Shown here one piece after another: positions 1 to 12,032 of a DNA stretch of 64,000 bases. The translations under genes and the position numbers were made by a program. Numbering within the stretch: position 1 is the first letter of the stretch; each line of letters begins with the position of its first letter. Source of the stretch: Myoxocephalus aenaeus (taxonomy: Eukaryota > Chordata > Actinopteri > Perciformes > Cottidae). Under the pieces are notes generated by a model, which saw only the letters and a list, made by a program, of their open reading frames with translations, searched no databases and was not told the DNA's origin. The DNA is taken from the NCBI GenBank assembly GCA_038501785.1, contig JBAMJR010000053.1, positions 2,436,001-2,500,000 on the forward strand, written 5' to 3'.

Positions 1-333
1 CAGGGTTCGGCCTCCTGTCAACCTGCCACACCAATGGAGAAGAATGCAGCGTGAAACCACCGGTCCATGAGTCAATAGCTCTCCACAGGTCAAATGCCCT
101 TCTTCATCACGAATTCATTCACAGCGAGAAAGATCTGACGGACAGAGACAAAGACAGAGAGAGAAAGAGGGTAATTGTTTTTATGATGGTGGGGACAACG
201 GGTCTGTAAATGCCATTACAGCTAAAATAATTCTACCAAATAATATGCAATAAAACTATTATTATTAAATTAAAAGCAACAAAAAGAAACCTGTCGCTCG
301 GATCATAATTGCTACATTCGTAAGCCTCACCTG

Positions 334-1759
334 TCACAGTGAGAAGGCAGCAGAAAAGATGAAGGCCAGCAGCAGCACAGCTGAGGCCTCTTCAGGACGA
401 GTGGACCGGCTCCGATCTGACCCTGAGCACAAGAAGAGCAACCGTTAAGTCGGTGTGTACGGCATTGAGAGGATGCAAGAGGAAAGCCTGTTAAACCCAC
501 GTGTTATCTGCACTGTCTTTAAGGCTGTGGCCGTCCTCTTTGAAGCCGTGTTCTGAGCCTCGCACTTGAGACTGACCGATTTCAGCGGATGATCCACTGT
601 CACCTCGATCACGTTGCCCCTCACGGTCTGACTGTTTACAGACGACACGTAGCGACACGAGGGCAGGCATTCGGCGGCGCACACAAACTTGTACTTTTTT
701 GCAATTTCGATCTCGTCGGGCCCTTTGATCTGAACCTGTGATGGACCAGCTGAAAGTAAGATAGCGAGGAGAGATCAGAAATAGCTAATACCTGGTTTAA
801 AAACTGCAAATGTATTATACTCTGTTTATTCATGAAATGCTTTTACCGGAAAGCTGTTCTCTCTTTCACCCCTATTAGTTGACTTACATATCACAGCTAT
901 GTTTTGAGTGGCGACGGCAAACAGCCCCGACACGCTGTTGGTGGCTTTGCAGATGAGAATTTTGGAGTTGTCCGTCTCCTGAGGAGTGATGGAAATAACA
1001 TTCCCCTGACCACTTATCCATGGGCCTTCATCTATCCTCCAGTCGTAGGTGCAAGATGGCCGACAGTAGGAGTGGCAACTGTAGGTGTGGCTCACAGACG
1101 GATTCATCAAATCGGGCCCTGTGACGGAAACATTGGCGGGTCCGGCTGAGGTGCCCAAGACAAATACATGAGTCATGAGAAAGCAAAGGTGTTCACAAAG
1201 CGCAGAAGTTGTGAATATACTGTCGGCAAAATACACATACGCCAACCAGTGGCGGCTGGTGACATTTTTTTTTGGGGGGGCGCAGTTGCGCGGTTTAAAT
1301 AGCACTCCACAATGAGAAGAAAAGAGGTTTGGAGTAGAATATTCTAAAAAACAAAGCTTTATTTCAAGAAAACAGTGCTCAACACTGTCCAATAACAACT
1401 ATCAACAAACTGTAACTTTGGGCATGAGAGGTTCAGAGCAGAATGGTTTAAGAAACATTCAATGTGGTGGCCAGAGCAACTTCAGGGAATACATTGACGT
1501 CGCATTCAAACTGGGGGCCCTGCAGTAAGGTGGCACTAGTGAGGTGGTCTTTGAAGGCAAAGCGTTCCCTGGTGTGTCCAAGTATGGTGTCACAAACCTA
1601 CAGATAAATATAGAGAGAGACAGAGACAGTAAGATAAGTTGTGGGGAAATATCTACTACAAACAGGCTTCATACTACAGACAAAAAACTATGTTTTGTGT
1701 GTCTTGATGGCTCAGCAACATAGACAAAAGGCCAGGAGCCACCTTGATGGCTGTAGCTA

Positions 1760-1802
<43 letters not shown>

Positions 1803-4167
1803 TGTTGGGGGTTGAATTGGTATTTTAGATAAAGTTATAGCCTGATATGATATCCACCCAAATCTAACAATGTCCAACATGTGTTCTGCTGTGGGAAAGA
1901 TAAAACATTAAACTCTAACAGGCATCTGCTGATTTTGACACTCACTTCTGCAGCAATCCTTCAAGCTCATCTTCCTTCACAGCCGGCGCTTCCTCGGCTG
2001 CTCAGAGCCACTGCACACTGAGCCTCCAGCTAGCAGCTCCGGTTAGCATGTAGCTTGGTGCATGTAGCTTCACTGCTTTGCTGCTGAATATTTAAATCCG
2101 GACGTTCGGGTCCCAACTCTTTCAGCCTCTTCTTGTCAACATCTGATCGTGGATTGAAAGGTGTTTCGCGTAGAGATACCACAGAGTTTTCAGTCGCCAT
2201 ACTAACATAATCAAAGTCTCTGCTAGCTGTGTTGCTCGCGTAGCTACGTGGGAGCTATATGGGGTGTGAGGGAATGATAACGGTCTCTGATTGGACGAAT
2301 AGTCCAACCACGTTGCAATAAGAAACAATGTCATTGGCTAGGGCGCAGATTCGTGCGCCCGAAGATTCACGTTTCATCCGCCAATGAGAAGCTGTCCTTG
2401 CCGTCACGTGGGTGAAATGTTTGTTAGCTTTCCATAGACACACATTTGGCCGGCGCCCCGAGGGGGGAGGGGCTTTTCTCAGTGATGATGAATGGCGATA
2501 TATTATATTTAACTTAAGTGGTTGTTGACAGGGGCTTACGGTCTCCCACACACATTTAGCGCGTCAACACGGTATATTTCTTATTTAAATTATTTGATAT
2601 ATAATGTTTTTTGACAGTATATATAATATTTTTTTTTTCTTCTTTTTTTTTTTTCATCGCAAAATTTTAGGAGGGGCGGCGCCCTAGCGCCCTCTATTGA
2701 CGCACCGCCACTGACGCCAACTCTAACAATAGCTCATTCAAAAAATAAAGAAGTCAGGTATCACTTACCTAACACTTTCAGTCGCTTTGTTGTCGTGGCA
2801 GTCGGCCCAGTATCGCTCCTTGCAACTGTGCACGTCACTGTGAGGGCCTCCACCCAGCTGTTCACAGTGAAGGCTAACGAGTTCCCCTGGCCCTGGGCAC
2901 TCTGTCCATCCAGAGACAGAGAAAAGGTGCATTCTTGGCAGTTGGTGGCACATTCAACGCTGCTCGGCACGCCCACAGTCACGTAGGTCGGACCGACAAT
3001 CGTACAGTTGATTTTCTCTGCCTCTGAAAATGGCGACAGTCACAATTACCCCGATGATCTAGAGACGGGATTCACTTTTCTTTCCAGTAATCATATATTG
3101 TAGTGATGTTTATTTATTTTGTGTATCTGGAGGTTAGAATTGATACAGATGGCATCTTTGATATATGTTGTATTGTCTGTTTGAATGTAAAATCACTCAC
3201 TCTCATTGTCGTCATCTAGTTCAGGTTCCTCTCCGTCTGAAGACAGTGCTGGCTGAAGGCCTACACGGTCAATGGAAGCATATTCACTGTTATCTAAAAC
3301 ATTCGTATTAAGTATAATTGTCCGATGTTGGCTTTGAATATTCTACTTTGACGAAACAATCCAAACTCAAGTCCACTTCCAGCTTTTTCCCCCCCAAAGC
3401 TTTCAATCTTATCACATAGTCTTCATTAGCAGAAATAGTTGGCTGAAAGCTACTAAATGTACCTTGAACTGCTGTTTGCGAAGTTCAAGAATGAACTTTG
3501 AAGCTTGATTTTAACCTAACGAGTACACAAAGTCATTAAAGGGCTGTGGAAGAAGTAATTAGCTGCAGGTTCATCCCGATGACAGCGGCCATCTTACACA
3601 TTCTTCCTCAGCAGATGGTGTGATATGGTTGAAAACTCAAATTGTATGTTTTAAATGAAACGTTAAATTTACAAGCAATAAAACGCATCCTCAGTTTAAT
3701 ACGCTCCAGCATTTTGCTGCTACCTCTCTGCATGTCCTGAGCAATAGCATAATATGGCTAATGTTAGCTAACGTTTGCTTACTTAAGCAAAACTGACATA
3801 AATCAGGCTTTGATAGTTTGCTAACTGGACAACTCTTCTATATTTGTGCTAGCATGAAGCTAGCATATAAAACACGGGCTTGCATTACACCGGTGTTACC
3901 ATTTTATATTTAAAAAACAGTATTAAAAAAAGGGAAAGTACAAAAATATTTTGAGCAAATTATACTTGAAGTATCTGAACTAATTGCACCTATTATACTG
4001 AAAGAACATGTGTGTATTATATTATTATGTTATAAGTAGAATTGTACTGTTGGTTTAGCTGGTTGGTTGGTTGGTTGGTTGTTACTCGAGCTGGTTGAGT
4101 TAGTTAGTGGTGGAGCTATTGTAAGGCGCTACTTCGACAACAAATTTCCCCTTGGGGATTAATAAAG

Positions 4168-4253
<86 letters not shown>

Positions 4254-4726
4254 AATAGTATTGTGTAGTTTAATATACAGCAATACGTCATGTTAATTTT
4301 TTTTTAATCTCCATCTAACTAGGTCAGTAACTAGTGACTATAGCTTTCGAATATAGGAAATGGAGTAGAAAGTATAATATTTACTTCTGAAATATCGAGG
4401 ACCAGAAGCATAAAGCAACTAGAAATGGAAAACTTAAGTAAAGTGCCTGAAATGTTTACTGTAGTTCATGATCCATTACATTTATAAAAGGTATTATACA
4501 CAAAGTAAAGAGTGTTCCCCAATAAAAACACAGTAAAAAATGTTTTCCCAACTGCCATTAAAATCTGCACTTATTATATAGCCAAATTATCACAACTAAA
4601 AATCAACTCTTCCACTGGTATTTTTGTTAGAAAAATCCTTGTATTACCTGCCAGAAACAGCAGCAACAGAAGTCTTTTGAGAATTGGGTGTCCTCCGTAT
4701 TTTTTAGATATGCCGGTATTATCCAT
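334..4726 (-). CDS. GPI-anchored three-Ig-domain cell-surface protein (CEACAM-like)
   Basis: Reconstructed from six exons on the minus strand: 4648-4726, 3201-3293, 2769-3023, 888-1145, 501-749 and 334-422, total 1023 nt, 340 residues. All junctions are GT-AG and phase 1, and the frame closes across each, which is the main support for the model. The start has a good context (ACAATGG) and opens a short basic-then-leucine-rich signal segment (KRLLLLLFLA). Exon 2 encodes an acidic linker with SEYASIDR and ends in DDDNEK. Exons 3-5 each encode one Ig-like domain of about 83-86 residues; domains 2 and 3 carry an extra cysteine pattern (CHSYCRPSCTYDW, CAAECLPSC). The last exon ends in a hydrophobic tail (SAVLLLAFIFSAAFSL) right at the stop, typical of a GPI-attachment signal. 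The phase-1 domain exons and cysteine pattern recall fish CEACAM-like genes. Adhesion or immune recognition at the cell surface is inferred. I do not recognise an orthologue. A donor-like site lies directly after the stop (TGACAG/gtgagg), so a 3' UTR intron or alternative end is likely. Confidence 0.68.
1247..2713 (-). mobile_element. Non-autonomous hAT element, copy 1 (1467 bp), in an intron of the Ig gene
   Basis: The ends are inverted repeats starting CAGTGGCGG on both sides (CAGTGGCGGCTGGTGA and, inverted, CAGTGGCGGTGCGTCA). A perfect 8-bp target duplication ACGCCAAC flanks it at 1239-1246 and 2714-2721, which assigns it to the hAT superfamily. It occupies almost all of intron 3 of the Ig gene. 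The interior matches copy 2 at 14110-15487 in opposite orientation, including a (CA)n tract at about 1761-1798, a short terminal exon and a polyadenylation-like AATAAA. No full transposase is present. The open frames seen over the (CA)n tract are not believed. Confidence 0.92.
4050..4252 (+). repeat. (TCTA)n microsatellite at a retroposon-like tail
   Basis: About 21 copies of ATCT run from about 4169 to 4252. The preceding stretch reads 'aatttccccttggggatt' then AATAAAGTA, a tail I recognise from fish and other vertebrate non-LTR or SINE 3' ends, so the microsatellite probably grew from a retroposon tail. A short (TTGG)n tract lies at about 4058-4080. The retroposon body is not identifiable. 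Confidence 0.6.
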
Positions 4727-5554
4727 TGTCCCCCGTAAAAATGTAAAATGTACAGCCACCAGGAAATATACAGCTCACAGTCAGTCAACATCAGCAGGCA
4801 AACAGCTCTTATCAGGGAGAGCCGAGAAGAAACATATTTGCCTTCTTAGTCATTCTAATGAGAAACCCAAGCTCATTAATTTACAGCAGACGGCGCCATT
4901 TAGCAGATCTTCCTCATCAACAAATAACCAATTTAGATCTATTTACTGGTGGATCTTGAGTCAGTTTTCCAGATAAGGGGATACAGAGCTGCCCTCCTCC
5001 CGCCTTTGGGCTTCTGACTCAGAGTCAGTTACGGGGAGTGTTTTGGAGATTGTGGGATGGATTAATGGTGAGGAGACTGACCCAAATAAGGAAATGTTAC
5101 TGGTCTGTCCACTTTAAAAGGGAACATGTCCCAGACAAATATGTGAATGCATATTAGAAAACACATTATGTACAACAAAATGTAACATAGAATCATCTTA
5201 ACTCGGCTACACCGAAAATAAAATGTGGACATTTTAAACATCCTCACATGAAGAGATCTTGTTTACGCCACCTGCAGTGGTTAATATGATGTGTGTGACA
5301 TCATTATTGGCTTCAGTGTTCCCAGCCTTCACCTTGGTCCTGTACAATGTGTGGCCTCGCCCTTTGTTCCCGAAATGCATCCATTATCAGAATAAGTTAT
5401 CAAAATGCAAACAGACAAACAAAAAAAGCCCTGCCACATAATGAATAGACTGACTTTAAAGAGCAGTGGCGTTATGAATTTTAGCATGTTGTCTACGGTT
5501 GATGGATAAATAATCTGACACACAAACACACTCTTAACAACTGAGCATTTCACA
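4727..5554. other. Intergenic spacer between mapk12 3' end and the Ig gene start
   Basis: About 830 bases between the mapk12 polyadenylation signal and the first ATG of the Ig gene, both on the minus strand. It must hold the Ig gene promoter and 5' UTR. I see no strong TATA box or CpG island, and no credible coding exon. The plus-strand open frame over 4512-4976 is antisense to exon 1 and has no family resemblance. Confidence 0.5.
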
Positions 5555-5560
5555 TTTATT
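5555..5560 (-). terminator. mapk12 polyadenylation signal
   Basis: TTTATT on the plus strand reads AATAAA on the minus strand, 92 bases beyond the mapk12 stop codon. This is the first canonical signal downstream of the gene and gives a very short 3' UTR. A GT-rich stretch (5620-5650) lies between stop and signal. Confidence 0.6.
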
Positions 5561-5651
5561 GAAACGTTAACAAACTAATCATATCCATTAAGTCAACAAG
5601 ACATTTTTTTGGGGTGCAGGTGTGTGTATGTGTGCGTATGTGTGTGTGCTC

Positions 5652-8600
5652 TTAAAGTGACGTCTCTCTGGAGTCCCTGGGCGGCCTGAAGGTCAGTATC
5701 TCTGTGAAAGTGTGACCTGCACAAACACAAAAGAGAGGATTGCAAATCAGCCAATTCAAACCACGTCTTCCTCCTACTTTCACATCCGAGTTCAACACCC
5801 ATGGAAACTGTTTTTTTCTTTTTGTTGTATATACTGTTTATATCGTTAGAGTTAAAAGAAGCATTCGGTACCATTAAAGATTGACAGTGACCTCCACTGG
5901 CAAACAGAAGGTACTGTAACAACACTGAATACACAAAACTAAGTGTCCCTTAAAGGAGAGGAAAGCTTTAAACCTGTCCAATATTCACTCTCCTCTCTCC
6001 TTTATTCTGAAATATCTACTCTGTTCACCAGCTAGCTGCTAACTTTGTCTGTCTGCTGTTTGGTGGAGGTAAAGTTCAATGGGTTTATCAGAACATTTTC
6101 ACAAAAAGCAGCCGGTGTGGCTGACAGTAAGGTTGGTGAGAGCAGTGAGAGTGAACTAAAACATTTAAAATGCAGGCCATAAAAAACACAAAACAACGTG
6201 CTAAAATAGGCAAAAGCGCTCCGTACAGCTGAGGGGAACTGCTGAATAACTTGTCACACTACACAGAGTCTCTTGAGCCATTGCCCCGCCCCTCGCTTAC
6301 GTTTCCACTGGTCCAGCGGCAGGTCTGTGTTGTCCATGGTCTGATCGTAAGGCAGCGCCTCGCTCTCCTCCTCAGCATCGACATACTCGCTGAAGAACGC
6401 CAGGTCGAGCGCCTCCGAGGCGCTGACCCTCCGCTCCGGGTCCAGGAGCAGCATCTTTTCCAGGACGCACACCGCTGCGTTGCACACAAAAAAACATGTC
6501 AAGGTCAGCTAAACTGGGTTTAGTGCCACCCGACACCTGGCTAAGCTGGAGAGCAGAGAGCTGTACGTACCATTTGAGCTAGCTTTGGAGAAAAGGGAGT
6601 GCAAGTCTTTTTTTGGCACTTTTGGCAGACTTCTGATGTAGTTTTTGGCCTGTCGAGAGAGGAAGTGGAGGGAAGGATGACAACGGTTGGTGTGCCATGG
6701 GACTTTTAGAAGTCGGGAATGGACAATCAGAAAGCATTGTAGCAGCTATGAAAGCAAACTGACTCTTCTCTCTGAGGCTTGAGTGAAACTACAAACTCTG
6801 AACAACCAGGTTTCAACTTTACAGCCAGTGAGTGCATCCAGTGTGTCTTGAACGTGTCAGTCCAAGCCCAGTACGACTTACATCTTGGCTCTGCAGCTTC
6901 AAAACAAAGTCAGCCGCTGGGGTTCCTGTAATCTTCATGATTTCTCGGAGCTGGTCCAGGTCTGGCAGTAGCTGTGGTCAAGAATCATCTGTTGCATGGA
7001 TTTTTACCTTTTCAAACATGAGCTTTCTTTTCCATTTATAATGCTTTGGCGTAAACACGTGCAGGCAGTGAAAACAGGAAAATAGGTAATTAAATGATTT
7101 AATGACAGTCAAGGATACGATCGCTCCCTTTGAACAGCGGCTTCCCCAGCACCATCTCCGCCATGATGCAACCTGCCGACCAAATATCCACTGCAACAAG
7201 AGAGGAAAAAGTCAGCTTTCTCGTTGTGAAACAAGGTTTTCTTAGTTATTTCCTCCACCCCCGATGACACAAAATGTGCGAGGATTTACCGGTTTGTGTG
7301 TAATGCATCCAGTTGAGGATCACCTCGGGCGCTCGGTACCAGCGCGTCACAACGTAGCCGGTCATTTCCGCGTCGGCCTGCCTCGCCAGGCCAAAATCAA
7401 GAATCTGAAGCAGGAAGTGGGGGGACAAAAAAAGCAGAGCTGTTGCTTTGAAATGTGTACGTGTATGGGATTCCCATTAAAACGGCTTGATGTTAAGCGA
7501 GAGTACCTTTAGTTCACAGTCCTGGTTGATGGCTAAATTTCCAGGTTTAAGGTCCTGGAGAAGAAGATCAAGAGAACAGATACACAGTGAGTCATCAGAA
7601 CGCAGAATCCGTTATATGTTAACACCTAGAGACTTTAAGGTCACGAAATACGCGAGGAAATGAATCCATAAATGTTTTATAATGAAATCATCAATATAAG
7701 ATGAAACCAGACAGCGGCTTAGGTTTAGAAAGACATGGAAATAAGCGCACAGAGCAAAGCTCCCTGTGTGGGAATCCGGATGAATGGGATCGAGTGTGAA
7801 AAAGAGCAAGAGCCCCACCCCCCAAAGCTCATAGTCTGAAAGGTCAAAGGTCACGTACCCTGTGGATGATCCCTGCCGAGTGGATATACTGAGGAGAGAG
7901 GAGACACAGATCAGCAACTTGAGCTCAACTCGCAGAAACAAGTGTACGAGACGTGGTCACATATTTACGCTGCTCTACCAGTCAGGTAGTGCTTTTCACC
8001 TTGAGTCCCTTCAGCATCTGATAGACGAGGAACTGCACCCGGTCCTCTGATAATCTCTCCAGCTTCATCAGCTTGCCGAGGTCAGTGCCCATGAACGGCA
8101 TCACCAGGTAACTGCAGGGACGAGAGAGGAGGAGTCGGATCACTCCCGGGGAAGAGCGACCCGTTTTATACTCGGCAGCACTCGGCAACTTACAAGTCAC
8201 GCAAGCGGTCCAACGCGATCTCAGCGGTGAAAACGTCCATCAGCCCAATTACCTGATCAGGAGAAATGAAAGCAAAAAAAATAAGCTTCACGCTGCAGTC
8301 CTAGACGCATTGTGCAGCTTTTTAAATATGTGTCCCTCTTACGTTTTCGTGCTTCATGTGTTTGAGGAGTCGCAACTCCCTGAACGCCCTTTTGGCAAAA
8401 AGTTTGGACTGGAAGGGCCGTTGGAGTTTCTTGATGGCCACCTGCGTCCCCATCCGGCGGTCCCATGCTGAGCTGAAACACACACGCACAAAGGTACCTT
8501 ATGTCATTCAAAGGACAGCCTGCGCAGGTCTAATTTCACCCCCAGAGCTCAACTGTTGTGTCCAAATTCCATCGGCGAGGACGTTTGAACACGTCTATAA

Positions 8601-9421
8601 GGAAATCTAGCAAGTGTAATTAATAGCATCTAAATAGAACAGTACCCCATTAAGGATATTAATTACACCTGTGCCTTTTTTTGTGTGCGATGACAAGACA
8701 CAGTGTCTGCTGACTGTTTGTGACTGAAGACAATGCAGTGGTGCGTTATATATACACTTAACTCAAGCTCTTTGACTTCTCCCTACAATGAGACTGGGGA
8801 GGGGGTTCTCTTTGTTGACCCCTCATCCATACCACACAATGCACAGAGAGGCCCTGCAGAGCCAGCTGTGTGGTGATACTGCTGACTGAAATAACCCACA
8901 GTACTGCTGCTGCAAGAATAGGAATAGATTACTCAAGTAGAAGTAAAAAGTTTTGAGGTAAAAGTCTGTTGAATAAAATTAGGAAAGGGTATAGCTCATT
9001 AAATGATCTAACATGGTACTTTTTATTATTATTATTATTACTTTATGTGCATTGTTTGTTTCTCATGCATTGGGGAGAGGGCCAGTTTCTTGTGGTTTAT
9101 TTATGTGCAATACTTAAAATACTACTAGATAATACTTCGACAGAGCCACTGCAGTAAACCTCAGTGCTAAATGCAGATTAAAAATACTGAAAATACTAAA
9201 TGAGCTGTTTTTGGTAAATTCATTGGACAGTCCGACACGGCACAGACCCTGTGGTCAATCAGCTGCCATTAAACACTTTTAAAAAGCCGATGTTCCACTT
9301 ACCACACCGTCCCGTAGGCTCCTGTTCCGACCTGCTTCAGGTCCCGGTACCTCTCCGGAACCTCCCACGCGGTTCTGTTTACCTCCTGTCGGTAGTATCC
9401 CGTCCTGGTCCGCACAGACAT
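5652..9421 (-). CDS. mapk12: Mitogen-activated protein kinase 12 (p38 gamma)
   Basis: Stress-activated Ser/Thr kinase of the p38 family. Exons: 9303-9421, 8343-8472, 8194-8252, 8000-8111, 7859-7888, 7507-7554, 7290-7404, 7119-7190, 6882-6961, 6571-6649, 6301-6474, 5652-5716; 1083 nt, 360 residues against 367 in human. Exon lengths (130, 59, 112, 30, 48, 115, 72, 80, 79, 174) are those of the p38 family. The glycine loop is GTGAYGTV, the catalytic lysine is in VAIKK (Lys54), then HRDLKPGN (catalytic Asp151), DFG (169-171), and the dual-phosphorylation motif Thr181-Gly-Tyr183. YLVM gives a methionine gatekeeper and PFMGTDLGKLM is p38 gamma-like. The protein ends RETSL, a PDZ-binding tail that among p38 kinases is peculiar to p38 gamma, so it is mapk12 and not mapk13 or mapk14. 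It lies head-to-tail with mapk11, as in other vertebrates. Teleost a/b copy not determined. Confidence 0.95.
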
Positions 9422-9493
9422 ACCGTACCGACTAGACGAGGCTGAGGTCCGGATGTGGGTCCGCGCATGTGAACAAACTGACTTTTTTTACTT

Positions 9494-10105
9494 TGTTTTA
9501 TTTTATTTCAAAGCGCCCAAGACGCGCTGTCCGTCCGGCAGAGGAGAGTCTTGGTGTAAATTCCTCCAGATAAACCAGCGGACCACTTGAGCGCTTTGCG
9601 GGGTTTGACCACCCCCAACACACACACACGCACGCACACGCACACGCACACAGAGACATTGTTAGTCATGGGTCCTGGTCGCCAGGGAAGTATATGGGGT
9701 GTGTCTACAATGTGGGGGGAAAAAGCCACAAAACATCTGCCCACCCTAAGGTCCACGTTATAGGCCTACCCTATAATACTGCTGTAATATCCCTATAATT
9801 ATATGCATGCTGAGTTATATGCATGCTGAGTTGGCAAACTAGCCTGTAACTTTGCATTAATGATCATCATAGAATGCCATTAAAAATGTGTCCACGTTGC
9901 TCAATAATCTGTTTAAATTGATTGATTGATTTCCTTTGGTGTCATCACAATGTACTGTATATATACTATTCTAATCCATACCAATCTTTTTACATTATCC
10001 CGTGCTATACTATTCTATCTCATTCCACGCAACGCTATTTTATATTGCACTTTACTATTCTATCATAGACTATATGCTATGCTATGATTCATATATATAT
10101 ATACA
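9494..10105 (-). repeat. mapk12 5' flank, duplicated in inverted orientation at about 28930-29490
   Basis: Starting about 75 bases upstream of the mapk12 ATG, this segment reappears as its reverse complement at about 28930-29490. Shared landmarks include 'caaagcgcccaagacgcg', a (CA)n stretch next to 'cattgttagtcatgggtcc', and 'gattgattgatttcctttgg'. The distant copy lacks about 36 bases around 9587-9622, next to the (CA)n. The segment runs into the low-complexity 'actattctat' region at its far end. It probably includes part of the mapk12 promoter. Confidence 0.85.
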
Positions 10106-11988
10106 CTATTATATTAGTATTCTATACTACTATATATTATAGATTATACTATGCTGTACTATACTATTCTATAATGCTCTACCATGCTGACTGGACTATT
10201 GTATAGACTATATTTTTCTATTCTTTGTATAGTATGCTGTGTTTTACTATACTACTGTATACCATCCTGTTCTAGACTATAGTATTTGATTGTTTTATAT
10301 ACTATTTACCATTCTACACTATACTATTATGTGGACAACCCACTGTATGTGTCCATATGTAATTGTTGAACATCTCACCCCAAAGCCATGGCTATCAATA
10401 TGCTGCTACAACAGCCTCCACTTTTCTACGAAGGCTTATCTACAAGTTTTCCGAGCATGGCTGACCGTTGGTCTGGTCCACAGTTGGCGTTCCAATTTAT
10501 CCCGTAGACATTTGATTGAGGTCAGGGCTCTTTGAAGGGCAGTCATGTTCATCCTCACCAGACTGGAATAACTGTTCATGAAACTTGCTTCAAGCAACAG
10601 GAAAGTGCCTTTCCCAAAGTGTTGCCATAAAGGTGGAAACACACAATTCACACTTGACACAATTTCCTTAATTGGAACAACAGAAAATATGCTAAAGAAT
10701 CATTTCCATCCCAAAAGTAGGCCTATGTGGACAGGGGGTGTCACATAACCTTTGTCCTAGTTGGAGATAAGAAAGACTGAATGTTGCAGAGAATGTATCA
10801 GATAAGAAACGTACTGACAAACAGAGCTATCGGAACTGATGGTGTTTATTCTGTTGAAGACTTGTTACCTGTTGATGATGAATGAGAAAATCATCTAAAT
10901 CATTTGAAACTGACAGTTGACATTCAGTTTAGTGGTTTGAAACTCAAGGCTACCGTTGAATCACATGCCATGTATTCAAAAGACACACCTAACTTGTAAC
11001 AAACACACGGTATACTTATACATTCGATTTGCAGTTTGCTATTCAAATCCACCCCATATACAACATCCACATAAGCACATGACACTTTAACATTCAGAGC
11101 TCCAACACACTGACATGACTGAGACAGACAGGTTTGATTTCCAACATTTTGCATCCAGTGTAATCAACGACTTGCACAAAAGTCTACATGTAGCACTCCA
11201 GTGAGAACCATTACAGGGGGAAAATTGCTCAGAGTGGGTTTCCTTTCTTGTGTTCTTCAAAAAATGCTATTCTAGTTGTACTAATGTTTCTTTTAGGTAG
11301 ACATAATCTCATTGGTTTGGTTAGACTTGAGTGGGACAAACCATAGAACCACAGTTTAACTTGCATGAAGGAACACACAAAACGTATAAAATACAATTGA
11401 TCTCATAACCTAGCTGACTAACAAAGCTAGCTCGACTGGTGAGCTAGGTTTTCTTCCTATTCTGTTCTCATATCTGCAGTGAAATAAAACCTAAGATGGG
11501 CTTGATTGCCAACCATGTGTAGCTTATACACCGTATAGTTAGTACTTTAGCCATCCTAGGATACAATCAAAGCTAGCTTGTAGCTCTTTAGCTAATCTAA
11601 AGAGCTCTTTAGCTAACCTAAAGAGCTACTTGTGCTGCTATTTGGCATTTGAAGGCCAGTTTCTAGAAAACTTTTACCTGCTTTACACCTTTATGTGCTC
11701 CTGAATTATGAGCCCTTCAGCTCCTAATACATACAGTCCATGTTTATCTCCCAAACATTTCAACCGGCATCAGTGAATGAACGAAGAATGAATGAACCTT
11801 CACTTAACTCAAAGTTGAAATGCTCAGATAGTTATCTGATAACCCTAGATGCATTAATGCACTGTATTTTTTCATATATTTGTATTCAGTTCTAGATAGT
11901 ATAACTCAGCGTTGACCTCTTTGTCCTCTTGACATTTTCCCTGACCTTCAGTGTTAAGATGGACAACCTGTTGGCTCTGCACACTGTG

Positions 11989-12032
11989 GGTTAACACAAG
12001 CAGAGTATTCCTATACTCTGCTTGTGTTAACC
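11989..12032. other. Perfect 20-bp hairpin with a 4-base loop
   Basis: The arms at 11989-12008 and 12013-12032 are exact reverse complements, each containing ACAAGCAGAGTAT, separated by TCCT. The arms are GC-moderate, so the hairpin would be stable as RNA. There is no flanking duplication that would mark it as a transposon end. It lies in the intergenic region between mapk12 and mapk11. Confidence 0.85.

Noticed and set aside
2255..2551. 98-codon open frame present in both hAT copies (also 14272-14568)
   Set aside because: It lies in the element's 5' non-coding part, depends on shared ancestry of the copies, and has no recognisable domain.
4512..4976. 154-codon plus-strand open frame
   Set aside because: Antisense to the Ig gene first exon, low complexity, no domain.
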